Under the pieces are notes generated by a model. That model made no database searches and had not been told where the DNA came from. It saw nothing but the letters and a program-made list of their open reading frames with translations. Shown piece by piece: positions 43,736 to 57,468 of a stretch of DNA of 64,000 bases. The stretch is from Rhyacophila brunnea. Lineage: Eukaryota > Arthropoda > Insecta > Trichoptera > Rhyacophilidae. The stretch is taken from assembly GCA_022495005.1 (NCBI GenBank), contig JAGYXB010001761.1, positions 62,001 through 126,000 of the forward strand, read 5' to 3'. Made by a program: the position numbers and the translations under genes. The stretch's first letter is position 1, and each line of letters starts with the position of its first letter.

Positions 43736-45006
43736 AAAACTACGTCAATAAGTAATCTTGTCTCAGGATTTCTCCAAATGTTTAGTAGTTGATTTTGCTA
43801 ATTAATAATTATTATAATGAACTATATTTTTTATTCAACGAATAATTTACAAGATGAATGTAATATTCTTTAAAATTCTAATGTATTTAAGTTTTGTACT
43901 ATTCCATTAGAGTCGTTTTTGTGACCCGAGCTTCGCCTTTCGATATCTTCAGGCACTGTGTACACTCGCCAAAAGGTAAATAAACACTGACAACGAATAC
44001 CAATCAATATAATAAAGTAGGTTAAAACTCTCATTATCTAGGTACCTATCAAGTCAAGGGCCACAATAAAAAATATAATAAACAAATTATGAAGAAAAAC
44101 CCCCCTATCTTATAATAATACACTGGATAAGAGTACTTATAATAAATCGTCAAACATAATAATAGATCATTAGTAATTATAAATAATAAAAATACTACAC
44201 TCAAGAAGTGTAAAATCGTCCATTCTAGGAACAATGGTAACGTATTAGGAATTAATGGAGCTAGATAATGAGATATATCTATGATATCAGTCTTCAAAAG
44301 TTATTATTTAAACAATTGATATAGTAATGGGAGATTTCAGCGTATGATAGTAGTTACCGCCTACCTTCTCGAAATTGAGCAGCCTCATACAGGTATTTTT
44401 ATTATAATTCTTAAGCCATATTTGAACAGTTTTCAGACAACTCCAATTATTTGACTGTCACATTCCGGCTCCGGCTTGTTTTTAATAACAAAGGCCGTTA
44501 TCAAAGCTTTAATTTCAAAGCACTCATTTTTCCTACACATTATTATGTATGCACATCCTTACAACGTTAATAAAATGAGCCGATATCTTTTTACATGCAA
44601 ACTGGATCTTTAAAACGCGTAGACTATAAATTACGCACCAAGCAAATGCCATAAATACAACTCACTCACGAATATTCGCGGTTTATGTCAAAAAAGACAC
44701 GAAACATGTCTCTCTTGAGCCGATACTGAAATAATCTAATGCCTATAGGATGAATACAAACTAATAATAAATAACTGCGCAGCAGTAACGAAGAACGCTA
44801 TAAATAAATAACTATCTGTCGCCGAAATACTGTAGTTTATTTTTGTTTTTTATACTACGCATTCTTTCTCATTTATTTGGGAACATAAACATCACCCGGT
44901 CAGTCCAATAAATTTTGAGAATTTGTATATACAGCCATATTTAGAAAGCATTAACTCTCCCTGACATCTCCTAGTTTAGCGTCCATTCTTCATACCATAA
45001 AAAGGA
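43736..45006. other. AT-rich stretch, no gene seen
   Basis: A hydrophobic 82-codon minus-strand frame at 44049-44297 has no family resemblance and reflects T-rich sequence on that strand. Nothing else supports a gene. Confidence 0.45.
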
Positions 45007-45172
45007 TTGAACATACATAATTTTGAAAAACACTTTCTGAGAAAATATATTATAACCAATAGAAAAAATCTTTTCTTGAAAAAAGTAAACCACCCCGGCA
45101 GGGAATCGAATCCTGCATCTCCCGGGTTTACGTCCCGTCCGCGCATTACCTCTATGCTACGCAGTGACATAC
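45007..45172 (-). mobile_element. tRNA-derived SINE (third family)
   Basis: On the minus strand the head CGTAGCATAGAGGTAATGCG is an A box and GGATTCGATTCCCTGCC contains a good B box. The body (GGGGTGGTTTACTTTTTTC, TTCTATTGGTTATAATATAT, then AGAAAGTGTTTTTCAAAATT) is repeated, inverted, at 45318-45425. Confidence 0.72.
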
Positions 45173-45317
45173 TAATTGCGACAAATTTTAATTATTGGCC
45201 TCTTTTAATACCCACTCATCAGCGCTCTTCTAAATCAAGCTACTTTGGCAAAAGATTTTTGTTTATTAAGTCAAAGTAGATATCTATTACTTCAATTACT
45301 AACCTTCAATTACTAAC

Positions 45318-45425
45318 TTTGATTCTCTGCCGGGGTGGCTTACTTTTTTCAAAAAAAGGTTTTTTCTATTGGTTATAATATATTTTCTTAGAAAGTGTTT
45401 TTCAAAATTATGTATGTTCAATAAT
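45318..45425 (+). mobile_element. Inverted, 5'-truncated copy of the same SINE
   Basis: It starts within the head (TTCTCTGCCGGGGTGG) and matches the body of the SINE at 45007-45172 over about 100 bp with few differences. The two form a palindrome with arms of about 100 bp and a ~215-bp spacer. Sequence after it to about 45485 matches a repeat near 32165. Confidence 0.7.
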
Positions 45426-45516
45426 TAGAATGGTACATTCTTAAATCTTGTGTATTATTCGTTGAATAAAAGAAATAGTTAATTATAAAAAGGATTGAGA
45501 ATATATGAGTGAGTAA

Positions 45517-45750
45517 CTTGATATCAAAGTAGGCCAAACGCCATTTTTAACGAAATGTATGTTTTAATTGATTATTGTAGTGCAAGCGTTGCTCTTTTCA
45601 AAAAATCCACCAAAAGTATCAAAAACGGTAGTTTTCATAATATTTTTGAGTTCAAAGTTGGTATGGTATATGAAAAACGGACACTTCACACATGTTTATG
45701 AATCTCCTGTAAAATTTTGTAGTTGGTGTTTGGCCTACTTTGATATCAAG
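45517..45750. mobile_element. MITE with 27-bp inverted ends
   Basis: CTTGATATCAAAGTAGGCCA plus AACGCCA is mirrored at 45724-45750 with one mismatch, and similarity extends outward by about 4 bp (AGTA). The 234-bp element has no coding capacity. Confidence 0.78.
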
Positions 45751-46669
45751 CTACTAATATAACTGCGAACTATACACTGTCTCAAATCTTGATTAGGTTA
45801 TGATCGATTCCAATTATTAACTAAAGTACCATGAAAATATTCCCAAGAAAAAGTAGGTTGGATAATGCTACAAATAACATTTATACAGCCTCATATGGTG
45901 GAGTCTCAAAAAATTCTTCTGAACCCTCTCCAATATAAAACCATACTTTAGTTTAAACCCTAAGGGATACAAAAAAATCTACCCACAAAAGTTTTAATAC
46001 TGGTCTTACTACCTACTCGATATTTATACCATATTTTTAAATAGTGTCATGTTGTGGTAAGTTGTATAAATAAATAAAAATAAATCGGAATTGTACTAAT
46101 AGTTTATTTTTATTGCAATTTATTTAATAACCACCGTGTTGTTAATATTTTTCAGTAGTGTCTTTGAACGGTTATTACGCTAAGCAAAAATTGTAGCAAA
46201 GTAGGAATGGATTTTTGCACCTGTTCATAAAAAAATAAACGTTTTACTGCTTAGAATAAATCAAAGGATACTACACACGTACCGTGCTATGATTTTAGCA
46301 ATTGCTCAGCACATAACATAAGATGGAAAACAAATTTTCGGGGTTACTTTGTATTCAAACAGTTTGTTTAATCTAGTGCTGTTTGCTTGTTTGTCCTTAT
46401 CCAAGATCAGTTGTAAATTCAGTGATAAGTACGAATACCTGTGAAAAGGATCTCGATAAACGGAATGCAGAAACCTTATCTATTATAACCACGTGACATT
46501 TTACACTACCCCAGTTGTACAGATTAAACCCGCATAATCAGCAAGAAATTAGAAAAAAAAGTTTGTCTGTATTTTTGAAGTTATACTTCTTTAGGCGCGT
46601 TTTGAAAATCAGATCAGAGTGTATTTTTGTACATGTAACACATAATTTATTTTTGTCACCCAAAAATAA
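45751..46669. other. AT-rich stretch, no gene seen
   Basis: No protein-like frame or transposon end recognised. Confidence 0.45.
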
Positions 46670-46745
46670 ATGCACTCGATTGTATTCGAAGCACCGATTG
46701 TTCGGTTATCAACCGAACACACTACCTTTATGCCACAGTACGATA
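46670..46745 (-). mobile_element. tRNA-like SINE head
   Basis: On the minus strand, GTGGCATAAAGGTAGTGTG is A-box-like, TTCGGTTGATAACCGAA forms a perfect 5-bp anticodon-type stem with a 7-base loop, and GGTGCTTCGAATAC is a degenerate B box. No acceptor stem is seen, so this is a tRNA-derived repeat and not a functional tRNA. Confidence 0.5.
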
Positions 46746-47365
46746 TTGCAATCGTGACGATTATACAGTATAATAGTTATTATAGTTTAGAATTATTCCG
46801 TTGCCTAGGCAGAAAAATTTATTATTGTCGGCCATTTGCAATTCCTTACGTAAACAAACTATTAAACGTCATAGTAGCAGTTGTAACTTTAAAAATAAAA
46901 ACAACGATAAATAAATAAATAATTTAGTAATATAAGTTAAAGTGTATAGAAATAAACCAACGGCGTTCCAATAAGCAGTCCTTTTTCTTGAGTGTGTAAT
47001 TTAACAAGATAATTAAGAGCTAGTCGAAGAATCTAGGTTATCACAAGTTTTGTTTTTGTTTTGTTACGCCAAAGAAGTATAACTTCTAACGTGCGTACAT
47101 AAGTACACATACCGATTTAAAAAAAAAAAAAACTATCTAAATTTAGTACGTATAAACATGACATATTATTTTGTCTTCAACACCAATTATTATTTACAAT
47201 ATAGCAAAAAAAATATTGCTGGGTACGTGTGACAGAAAACATGCTTTTAAATCGCAAGCGAAATCCATTCGATTGCGTGATACCCATTTGTCTCGAAATC
47301 CTCCTAGAACGAATGCATAAGAGCTGTTAAGGTTACAATATATTTTTGTAATGTTCTCAAAGTCT

Positions 47366-47446
47366 GCGTGTTTGTGATTATTTCACTTCTATTACTAACT
47401 ACACTATTGTTTCACTACACTACTGTCATTGGGTTCATGGCCAGTT
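47366..47446 (+). mobile_element. SINE body fragment (second family)
   Basis: GTGATTATTTCACTTCTATT and CTACTGTCATTGGG align with the body of the SINE at 11885-12070. The head is not recognisable. Confidence 0.5.
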
Positions 47447-50400
47447 AAATATATGTATGTATATATCGTAAGATCACTGCCAAAACTTGGTATGTCTCTA
47501 AAGCATGTTATGGAGTAATTGCAATTTGAAGTTTGACATGCCCTCTACAAATTAGGCATAATGCTTATTTCTTTGTACCTACGTTATGTGCATTGGATGA
47601 CTCTGATTTTTTTCTAGCATATATATTTAATATAAAGACATATAATCCGTTGTTAAGGGGACGCTCTACAGAATTGCCCTTGAGAATTAAAAATATGATT
47701 TTTTTACATGTGGTCCGGAATTGTTGCTCTACTGGTAATATTCAAAGGTCGTCGACAATGCTTTGGTCTAAAGTAAATAATGTTATCTTAATTAAATTTA
47801 AATCATAAACACTGTCGAAGTGAATAAAGAATGGGGTGACCACAAAAAATGATATCTTCTAATATACGTAAATGTTACTAAATTCAATTTGTTAATCAGT
47901 TGTTTGGTGGCAAGTAATTGCAACCAATATGATGGATGGCCACGATATAAACTTAAACGTTTTAACCTGAAATTGTCCGAGAACTAAACATACGAAGGAT
48001 GTTGAAATACATATCTACCTACATTTTTATTTCATGTGCTATCCAAAACACATTATTAATGAATAGTATTTATTTTGAATGTGTAAGACCTATTACATAA
48101 TTATAAAAAAAAATAGGTACATATTGTTTAATTCTAATGCATATTTAAAAAGAAAAAGTGAAATATAGTTTATTATAAAAAGAAAGTGACTTTTTATTAC
48201 TTACCCGATTGGTTTAAATTTAGTCTGACACTTTTACAAACAAGTAACGCAACTTTACTTTTAGTTGGTAGGTACAATAATTATTGTATTTTGTTGGTAA
48301 GTAAAGCCAATGCAAGAAATAATTTGTACTTATAAAAAATGATTATTAACGTGGTCACCCACAGATTATTTTTTTATTCAAAGCTAGCGGATCGCTGAGA
48401 ACAAGACAAAGGTGCTGACAATATCGAATCACCCAGGGCTGTCGAAGACGTCTTACATGTTTTTATGATAAATTGTTTTTAATCGTGTCCAATTTGGCGG
48501 AAAAATATAATATATACAGTTGCTTACCATTCGGTTATCCAATGAGCTGGGTTTTGTTTACTCTTCTGCCGACATCCTACAGTTTTATTTTTTATCTTGC
48601 CCATCTCGCGTAAGGCTATCTGATATTATAAAAGTCACACAGTATAATAGTGTTTAAATCTAATATGTAATTGCACCTGTTTAATTAAAAACTATAACAA
48701 AATTAACATTTTAATGATTTACAGACTTTCTTATGTTATATCAACTTAATAGCAATTTTAATGAGACTAGATACATATTACGATATATCCAAAATACACA
48801 TCATCAGATAATATGTGAAATATTTTGATAAGCAAAAAATAAGAACAATACAAAAATAACATCACATAATCAGCTAGTCTTTTCATAATTATTTTAGATG
48901 AATGTTGTATGCCGTTTGACGCTTGGAAGTATGTAATTATTCCATCTGTACAGTAAGCCATTTTTAACTTAAAATTTGTAACTCTTTAAAACGTACCATT
49001 AGATTGATATTATTTTGACAGCCCTGTATTCCTTCGGCTGGCATCAGGTTACGTCACATACATGTTATGTTTGAAGGTAATAATAATAATAATAATGTTT
49101 ATTCATTCGACCGAGAATTGTAATTAATAATTATTGCGTTTCTTAAAATAAATCCCCGATGGTTAGAGGTTTTTGAGGATAGACTGAATTAAAATGAAGT
49201 CCTTTCAACGCTGAGATTACTCTCTGAATGAACTATGAATGACCTTGTGCTGTTCAGCTCACTCTTAACTCTAAATAACTAAATTATCGACTTACCTACT
49301 TTTAAAAGCAACACAACGATATATTTTTTTGTATAAAAAAAACTATCAACCTTAGGATCAAAATATTTAAGACACAGAAAGAATATGCCTATCAAATTGC
49401 TAATAGTCATCCTAAAAAGGTATGTCACTATTATAAGATCGTATCAGAGTGGAAATAATAATTTACTTTTTTCTAACATGAGTAAAAGCTAATAGGCAAT
49501 CCTCTTAAAGCCTATAAAATAGCTATTGCAAATTGCCCATACGATATTCGTTCGATAAGATGCTTACTTACTTATTATAATATTATTATTTAAGTTATCA
49601 ATAGCTATCAAAGCTATATTAGAATACCCTTGAACCAGTTTTGCGAGTTTTTGGTGGGATATCTAGAATGTGGCGGTTTGACTTAAAAACATACATGTAC
49701 TTAAATCCTCAACGAATGAGGAAGCTGGCAAGAAAATAAAACCGGCTGTTAGTCGGGTGGGATGGCACGCATGACACGTGATGTGACAACGTGACGGGTG
49801 ACAAACTTTTTAATGTTTTATCGCCACGTGATACTTTTAGAAGTAAATTTTATTGTGTATCTTATAAGTAAAAAAATACGAGCTTCCATTGTTTAAAGCC
49901 GTAATATTTAAGGATCATCGCAATAATACCCTTCCAAGTGAATTCAAAAATTGTAATTTATTAAAACAATAAAAAGATTTTTTTATGTAAAAAAATACAT
50001 CACATGTGTTTTTTGGAAAATAGATTAGTAGATACATCGTATTATTTGAATATATTTATCGTAAAAATTTGATTTGATAAGTTCTTTAGAAAGTGGCAAC
50101 GATTTTTGAAAAAGTCGTGGTTTTAATATACCTAGTTTGTTCGTAACATCTATTGTCATATTATAAAATATAAAGAAATTTAAATTTAAATATTTTCATT
50201 TATATCAATGTATTAAAACAATGAATATTAAAAAAAACACTTAACCATACTACGATATAACGTTTAAAATATTCATAAAATATACCTACTGTGCATACCA
50301 AGAAATTTCGAATTTATTGTTTCTTGAAAAATCATCAATAAGAATCTAAAAAAATCGAGAAACCTTCATAGGAATATCATATTATGTAAAAAAAAATATA

Positions 50401-51348
50401 GAAAATATGATTTGGAAGCAGTGTTGCCAAAATAAAAATAAACCCCTCGTGGGTGACTTGATGAGTTTTTTCAACCAAAAATACAAATTTTTCGCTACCT
50501 ATGAACTTTCACGAATAAGGTATATTGATTTTTTTTAAATACTTAAATAAATTCATTCGTTTTAAATTAAATATCTCAAAAAAACCGGTCTCAAATTTTC
50601 AAGAATCAAAATATTCTTGAATTTTAGAATTCTCGAATCTCGACAATAGAAAAAGTCGAGAAATCAAAAGCTCTAACAACATGCTGTAACAATGACAGTA
50701 CACTCATAGTAAAAACATAATTAACAATTGAAAACATTTTACTAAGCTTAACTGAAGACGTATACTATTTACCTTCTTATTGTTTATTTAATCGGTGGCA
50801 AAAAAAAAAAATTAATATTTTGGCATGGCGTAGGTTTTCCACCACTGCCGTAATAATATAGTGTATGTATAACATTATACAGCTTCTTGTATAGGGCACA
50901 TTAATATGACATCACAGTATACTGGTAAAGTGTATTATTTTTAAATCTAAAAATAAAAACACCAGAGGAGGGAACAAAACTATAATTTTCGGTATTATGC
51001 CGTAAATATCGGGCTATAAAAAATATCGTACTTCATTCGGCACTAATGTTTTTCTTAATCTGTGATACTAAATTTCACTTTATAACTGTAATTAGGAGAA
51101 ATATTTTTTCCTTCTTTTCTTATTTCTTTATTATAAGCCCCAATTTTCCCAAGTACCATGAAATGTATCATATTTTTATTATGTTCGAGTTTCTCTACTC
51201 CGATAGTTATCTGTAAGTATATTCACTTTTAAAAATAATATAAGCATATAATGAAATTATACGATAACTATATTAATATTCTAGACAAATATTTCTGACG
51301 TTACGTCTTCTTCTTCCTAGTCCATCTTATGGACATAACGCAATCATA
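47447..51348. other. AT-rich stretch without recognised genes
   Basis: The 91-codon frame at 47533-47808 starts within AT-rich DNA and resembles no family I know. A short TAA microsatellite lies at 49079-49096. A GC-richer patch with repeated GTGACACGTG-like words occurs near 49750-49805. Confidence 0.45.
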
Positions 51349-51356
51349 TTACATAT

Positions 51357-51902
51357 CAGTAGCGAAGGATGGAGGTAGGCTGTAAAGATCTGACATGAAT
51401 AGTGCACACTAAACTTTGTCAGTCATACTTATTTGTTTTCATTGAAATAATAATACAAATTGGAAATAGTGCTGGTTAATTTAAAAAAAAAAAAACCTGC
51501 CTAAACCAAACCATCATAATTAAGATATACTTTGGGTGATCCGACAAAATTAGCGCACATCTTTCCAGTCTTACTTATTTGTTTTCGTTCATTTAAGAAT
51601 ACATAATATTACAGATTGTATTAGTTAGTTTTGTTAAATTCATTAAGCCCTGCCTCAACCAAACCATAATCGATAAAATATATTCTTCCATTTATAAATG
51701 TCTAAAATTATGTTGGCATGATTAATGATTATATTCTATTATGGCTTGGTTAGAATTTAATTGAATTTTAAAAACTAACAAACATTTTATATACAATTTT
51801 ATAGTATTAGTGCAATGAAAATAAATACGTTTGACTGACAAAGTTTACTATTCACTATTTATATCGGAAATTGACAGCATACCCCCCCATCACTCGCCAC
51901 TG
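51357..51902. mobile_element. Non-autonomous hAT-like element, copy 2
   Basis: This is the same family as 7486-8058. It begins CAGTAGCGAAGGATGGAGGT and ends in an inverted equivalent. It is flanked by the perfect direct octamer TTACATAT at 51349-51356 and 51903-51910. Internal phrases (CCTGCCTAAACCAAAC and the inverse pair AATTTAATTGAATTTTAAAAAC) match copy 1. Confidence 0.82.
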
Positions 51903-52327
51903 TTACATATTTATACACATTGTGGAAGGTATTTGGCGTTTTTTTTATGATGTCGAAATCCGGTTGGCTTGAAAAACAAGCAGACCAGGTTGAAATTAAT
52001 TTTCCTGAGGGATCCGTAAACGTCATTTTTTTACTCTCAATGTGATAAAACTCTACCATGATGTCTACCCCATGGTATTTGACGTACATACCTACTAACA
52101 CCCCCACCAATATGTGGCTTTACGTTTGCGAATGCGTGGTGTGTAGGTATACGTACTTTTTCATTCTAATATACAGTTTATAAACACTAATATTTAATAA
52201 ATTATCTTAATTACAAATTATATTTATAATTTAAAACAATAGCTTTTATACAAAACTTGTGACAGTTATTTTTTACTAATTCATTAAAGTTGAGATTATG
52301 TTCTTTTAATTCATGGGACTAAGACTA

Positions 52328-52819
52328 GATCACCGCCATCTTTAGATTATATATTTTTGCACAAGCAACGAGTGATTCACTGCTCAGCTGTCAAAATCAG
52401 ATCCCAGATTGCTTTACATAATGATTCGCCATTTCTCGTTTCAAATTGAATTATAAAAAAATCTCCAATCATATATATTAATTATCAGTGTTAATAAATA
52501 ATATACATTTCTGTTATTCATCAGCTGCCAAAGTCAGACTGATCCTTCACACAAAAACCGGTGGTAATATCGATTTCCAAAAAATATTTACCATTCATCT
52601 ATGCATTACATTTGTAGAAGGTGTGTTAATACTAGTGTATTATTTATCATGTATCTCATCTATCCAAATCAAACCATTCCCTGTATGAACACGACAGACG
52701 CGTCAGTATGAGCACTTTATAGAACAATGACAGGCAATGACAGTTGTTCTTCTTTAGACAACAACGGGAGGGGCGGAAAAGGTTGGACCTGTTGTTGTGA
52801 ATGTATCAGCTTTATACTT
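52328..52819 (-). repeat. Dispersed repeat, inverted uninterrupted copy
   Basis: This copy pairs, inverted, with 3418-4812. It lacks the hAT insertion found in that copy and so shows the unfilled state of the locus in the repeat. Confidence 0.6.
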
Positions 52820-54054
52820 GAGTCGGCAGACTAGATCCATTGGTATAAATAAAATAGGTTTTTTTATAATTTCAACAAAACGAAAAACATTATCTTGATA
52901 TTGCACAACTACATTTTAGCAGTGTTAAGTTTATTCATTTTAAATAAATATATTTTTATGAAATACTACAATAAATTGTATAATGATAAAACTATTATCA
53001 AAAAAATATAAATGACTTTGAAAAATAATGATTAGAATACAAATTTAGTGGAATAAAATTATGTGTGTGAATAACATTGTATATATTTAAACATTTTGGG
53101 ATGAATATTAAAACAATTTAGTACCGTATTTTCTTCTATCCTTATCAAACTGTCGATGTGAAAGTGTTTGTGATCATGATTGAATTCTAGAAAGGTAACA
53201 GATTCAAACTTTCCGCCTAACAAAGCGATCCGCTGGGATCTATTTATCAAACACGACTTTACCAATACTGTCGATATTAAACATATTATACGATATACAT
53301 AGTCTATGTAACATAGAGAGACCGACTTAAAATTCTTCATTTTTATTACCACCTATCTATCTAACAGTGAAAGAGTTAGGTTGTGGAGATCAGAGAAAAA
53401 GAGCACACTTGTCAGGTATACTTACGAGAAATAAGACGATAATTACTACTGATGAATAGGTACCTACACAGTAATGTCAACGTCACACTAAATAAATGAA
53501 ATTTCAATAGCTCATTGAACATAATATACAATTGTGCGATGAATATTATACATTTAACATAGGCCCAAAAATATATCATCAGTAAATATAGCGGTATAAC
53601 AACTAAAAATGACAAACAACTAAACAAAAAAATAATATAATTATGTTAGAATATGACTGAATTAACTGATAAATTTATAATAATCACGAAATAAAATTAT
53701 TATTTATTTTTTTAAATATTGTATCTTTATAATATGACGTGATTGAACCCATAGAAATTATTTTTTTAAATTATGGCGTTATTAATTATTATTTAAATAA
53801 AATGGCAAATATATGGGTAAATTTTGGGCTTCGCCTTTAAAGCTTATATATAGATTCGTATGAAAAAAGCCAGACTACTCCGATGTCACGTGACATGCAG
53901 TTCATACAAAAAACACGCCAAAATCATCTCGAATGAATCGATATTTCAATACTCGCTAGAGAATACGTGACGCTGCTTGTCATTTATTTTTTATTTATTC
54001 TAAATTCTGGCGATAGGTGGCTCTCATCACTTCTTTCTCTACGACTAATAAATT
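52820..54054. other. AT-rich stretch, no gene seen
   Basis: The minus-strand frames of 97 and 71 codons at 53059-53352 and 53412-53627 are AT-driven and match no family. Nothing else recognised. Confidence 0.4.
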
Positions 54055-54393
54055 TTATTTTACAACGTTTTTCTTAGCTCGTATTCTTATTTTCCTGGTG
54101 GTTCTTTGTCCGGTACAAATCTTGCAATCGATTTTTAACTAACTTCCCGACTAACTAGACATTTTAAATTTTTATAATATATCAGAACACGATGCCAATG
54201 CATTTTTTAATACTTTTAGCCATCTTTAAGTAGAATTGAATTCATTTTCAGTTAATTCTGTTTTGTATGAAAAGTTATTTCGACACCATTATTGGTTGCT
54301 GGGGGGGTCTGCGGTTCTAGCAACTAAATTATTAATATATACGTGCATGACTATGGAAATCAATATGACATGTCAAAATGACATTTCAGTATT
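54055..54393 (-). repeat. Dispersed repeat, inverted copy
   Basis: Pairs with 12299-12630 over its whole length with substitutions and small gaps. Confidence 0.65.
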
Positions 54394-56559
54394 ATTTCTA
54401 TCAAGTACAAATTTTTTTGATCGTTTAAGCTAGTCAAGTTTATATGATTCAACAGAAAATTTAAAAACGTTGTATATGCAAAAAAAAATTATCTTGTAAT
54501 TATTCTTTCTTTTGTTACGACTAATAAATTGTATTTTTTTTCACTTACTTGGTTTATTTATTTAATCTAATTGTAATATTTTATTAAAAAAAATATTTTA
54601 CTACTTTCACTTATTCATTTGCAAACAAATAAATAGGTACGTAAAATGTAAACGCCAAACTAATTATCGTTTTGAAAATGAAAAATGTATAAATTATTAC
54701 AAGATGAAAGATTAACTGGGCTATACAAAATATTTCAGGTCTTATGGCTTTGATTTTTACACTCTGCAGTTGACGTCGTTTCTGAGCTGTTTTGAATCAA
54801 AATTAAATTTAAGGAAAAAATACAAACTGCCAAAATACGTGATCATGAAAATATGACGGCTTCATGAAGTGGGGAGAAAGAGGAATTCGATTAGATGAAT
54901 TGTATAGAATTCTCTCTCCCTCCAAATATCAAAATATATTTTTTCTTTAACAAAATTTTGTATTTTTATTAAGAAATTCTCGAGCATTCGTCCAAGAATT
55001 ATTATAAGATTATCTACTCCACGACTAAATAATATTAACGTTTACAAGAACACATTAATGTCGCTGGTTCCAATATTTCTTCATCTTCCTGACGTACGCA
55101 GCTGGCGTTCTCAGATTGCGTGTTCGCAATTGGACGTATCATAGTACATCGTGAGCTGTTGTATCACAAACCGATAGCCGTATAGTATTGAGATCAAATT
55201 TACGTTTAAATAAAATACGTATATAGAAACCAACGGAATACCAGTGGCGAAGAATTCATACTAGGCGATTATTTACATTTTCTTCTTAAGAAAACTGTTT
55301 TTTAATTGCATATTGACATATTAATTGTTTTATATTCTATAAAAAGAATTTAAATTGCCAAAGACAGATTTCGTATATGTAGGAATGTATTATACAGATG
55401 ACAAAACAATCTGCAAAATATATATACCACAGCATGCCATCTGTCTTGACGTAAATAAATGTGGATTATTTTTTAAGGAATTGTGACATTTTTCGTATGG
55501 ACTTTACGTCATTTAACTCAGTCAGTCTATCGAATTGTATGAAATATAGTAGGCTCCTATCGCAGAGCCTACAACCTTCGAGCATAAAATTATTGTTGTT
55601 CGATAATTTAAAAAAATAATTTCTTATACAAAATAAATAGATTGTTTTTAAAAATAAAAGATACATAATTTTAACTCATCGCGCAATTTGATGTCGTCAG
55701 TTAGTTTTTGAAGTTTCTTTGTATTAGTGTGTCATTATCATTAGTGAGTACATATTCACCACTTGTACCTAATATGATATAATCTTATTATTTCCCGTAT
55801 CTGACAAGTGTGTTATTTTTCTCTGATCTCTACAGCCTACCTGTTTCTAAAAGTCACCCTTCGTCATTGCGGAATACAAGATAAGACAGAAAGATAAGAC
55901 AGAAGAAAAGGGAAAGAAGTTTATTATATCACATTATATAATATGTAGATACAAATTATAATAGTCAGAGCGTTATGAGTTATTTGATAATAATCAATAT
56001 CAAATTTGAGATTTACTGTCAGCAACGCGTAATTTTTTACGTAATATATACGTATGTTACATGTAACCAGCAGTTGAATATAGGTCTCTTCCTGATTAAG
56101 TCTGGTTCTGTGCTTCCATAATGTCCAATAGTTATCCTTTCAATTAGGAAGGAGTCTTCACTACTTCAACTTCCGGTTCAAAACCTTTCCATGGGATCGA
56201 CCACCCCTTCCATCAACGTGAGATTTATAAGCCCACAGATATTTTAATTTCTGAATCTATCCTTTAACATTTTTTCTGACATTTACTAAGGTGCAATTAT
56301 CTCCGATCTAAGTCAAGAATAAGAACAAATGTTTGATGCAGGCATTGCTATAGTTTTAATCTCATAGTCAATTATTAACTCTATGAAATGATAAACCATT
56401 ATCAGATGTGACTTCACAAGCCAAAATAAGGAAATCTATTCTAAGTAGTCAATAATGCGGTAACATGTTTCCGTTATTTGTATTGCTCTAAAGTAACATA
56501 GATAAATCAATCGAAGCAATTCCATAAACAGACGGTTATCTACAATAATTATTACCACA
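54394..56559. other. AT-rich stretch, no gene seen
   Basis: No recognised frame, RNA gene or transposon end. A short tandem of AGATAAGACAGA is present near 55880-55905. Confidence 0.45.
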
Positions 56560-56690
56560 GTTAACACGTCTTATTTGATTCTAAATGCATTCTATTAGAA
56601 TCTCTAATTGGATAAAAAAAATCCACTCGGAGGTTTTAATGGGGTCTATTTGGAATCAAGTAATACGAGTTAACTGTGTTACTATACGAC
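56560..56690. mobile_element. Degraded foldback MITE copy
   Basis: GTCTTATTTGATTCTAAATG, TTAGAATCTCTAATTGGATA and TTTGGAATCAAGTAATACG follow the order of the interior of the foldback MITE at 3064-3249. The outer ends are not recognisable. Confidence 0.45.
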
Positions 56691-56845
56691 ATCTGACAGT
56701 TCGTGGTTAACGCGGTCACGGGCGGCCGTGTTAAAAAATATCATGCCTGACAGTTAACTTCCCGAGATAATTAACTGCCTGAATACGACATAATATCATA
56801 TTTTACACTTTTTTATTATATTTGGAGTTAAGTAATATGTTAGAA

Positions 56846-57468
56846 AAGGGGGGGGCAAACTTTTTGGATTGAGGGCCAAATTCAAGAATTCAAAATGAGC
56901 GGCGGGCCGCAAGTAAAATACCACTTTTAGATATACACTATTTATTATCACGAAAAATAAACATTACAAAAAAAAATAATGAGAAGAATGAAACTGTTTT
57001 ACATTTTTTAACATTTTTTTAAATTCAGGTGTTAATTTTATAGTTGATATTCTCAAAACTGCTTGTAAATGGGCATCGGAGATATTTGATCGTAAAGAAT
57101 TTTTATTGAGGTTGATGATCGAAAATGTTTGTTCACATATGTTGAACCAAAAATAACGAACATTTTTCTTGCATAATCTTTAAGGGCATTGTAAAATTTG
57201 GAGATTTCTTCACGACGATGCAATTCTCTTAAATCAGTGTCACACTGCAGATCAATAATCTCAAGTTGTAGCTCTGTCGGTACACTTTCAATATCTATTG
57301 AAAATCAATCGCGTACTATTGCTAAACAAATTTTAATCTATTGTCAATATTTTTTAAAAAATTATAAAAAAGTTTTTCGTAATCAGAAGTACAATTAATA
57401 ATGGCGGGCCGCAAAAAAATACCCGGCGGGCCACATGCGGCCCGCGGGCCGCAGTTTGCCCCCCCCTG
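56846..57468 (-). mobile_element. Non-autonomous hAT element, second copy, perfect 8-bp duplication
   Basis: This is the same family as 3701-4621, inverted. Its right end (on the plus strand) finishes TTTGCCCCCCCCTG, and its left end reads AAGGGGGGGGCAAAC, the first base being A where C is expected. TGTTAGAA flanks it at 56838-56845 and 57469-57476. At 623 bp it lacks about 300 bp of the interior present in the other copy. Confidence 0.85.
57010..57185 (-). pseudogene. hAT transposase C-terminal relic, second copy
   Basis: On the minus strand this corresponds nearly base for base to 4310-4470: a remnant with FGSTYVNKHFRS-like and SNISDAHL-like pieces, now in broken frames. Only the dimerisation region is left. 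Confidence 0.65.

Noticed and set aside
44049..44297. Hydrophobic 82-codon minus-strand frame as a membrane protein or upstream exon of the TMEM272-like gene
   Set aside because: Hydrophobicity follows from T-rich sequence; no splice sites in the right phase and no family motifs.
51859..52110. 83-codon minus-strand frame at the right end of the hAT-like element
   Set aside because: It starts outside and runs into the transposon end; no conserved motif.
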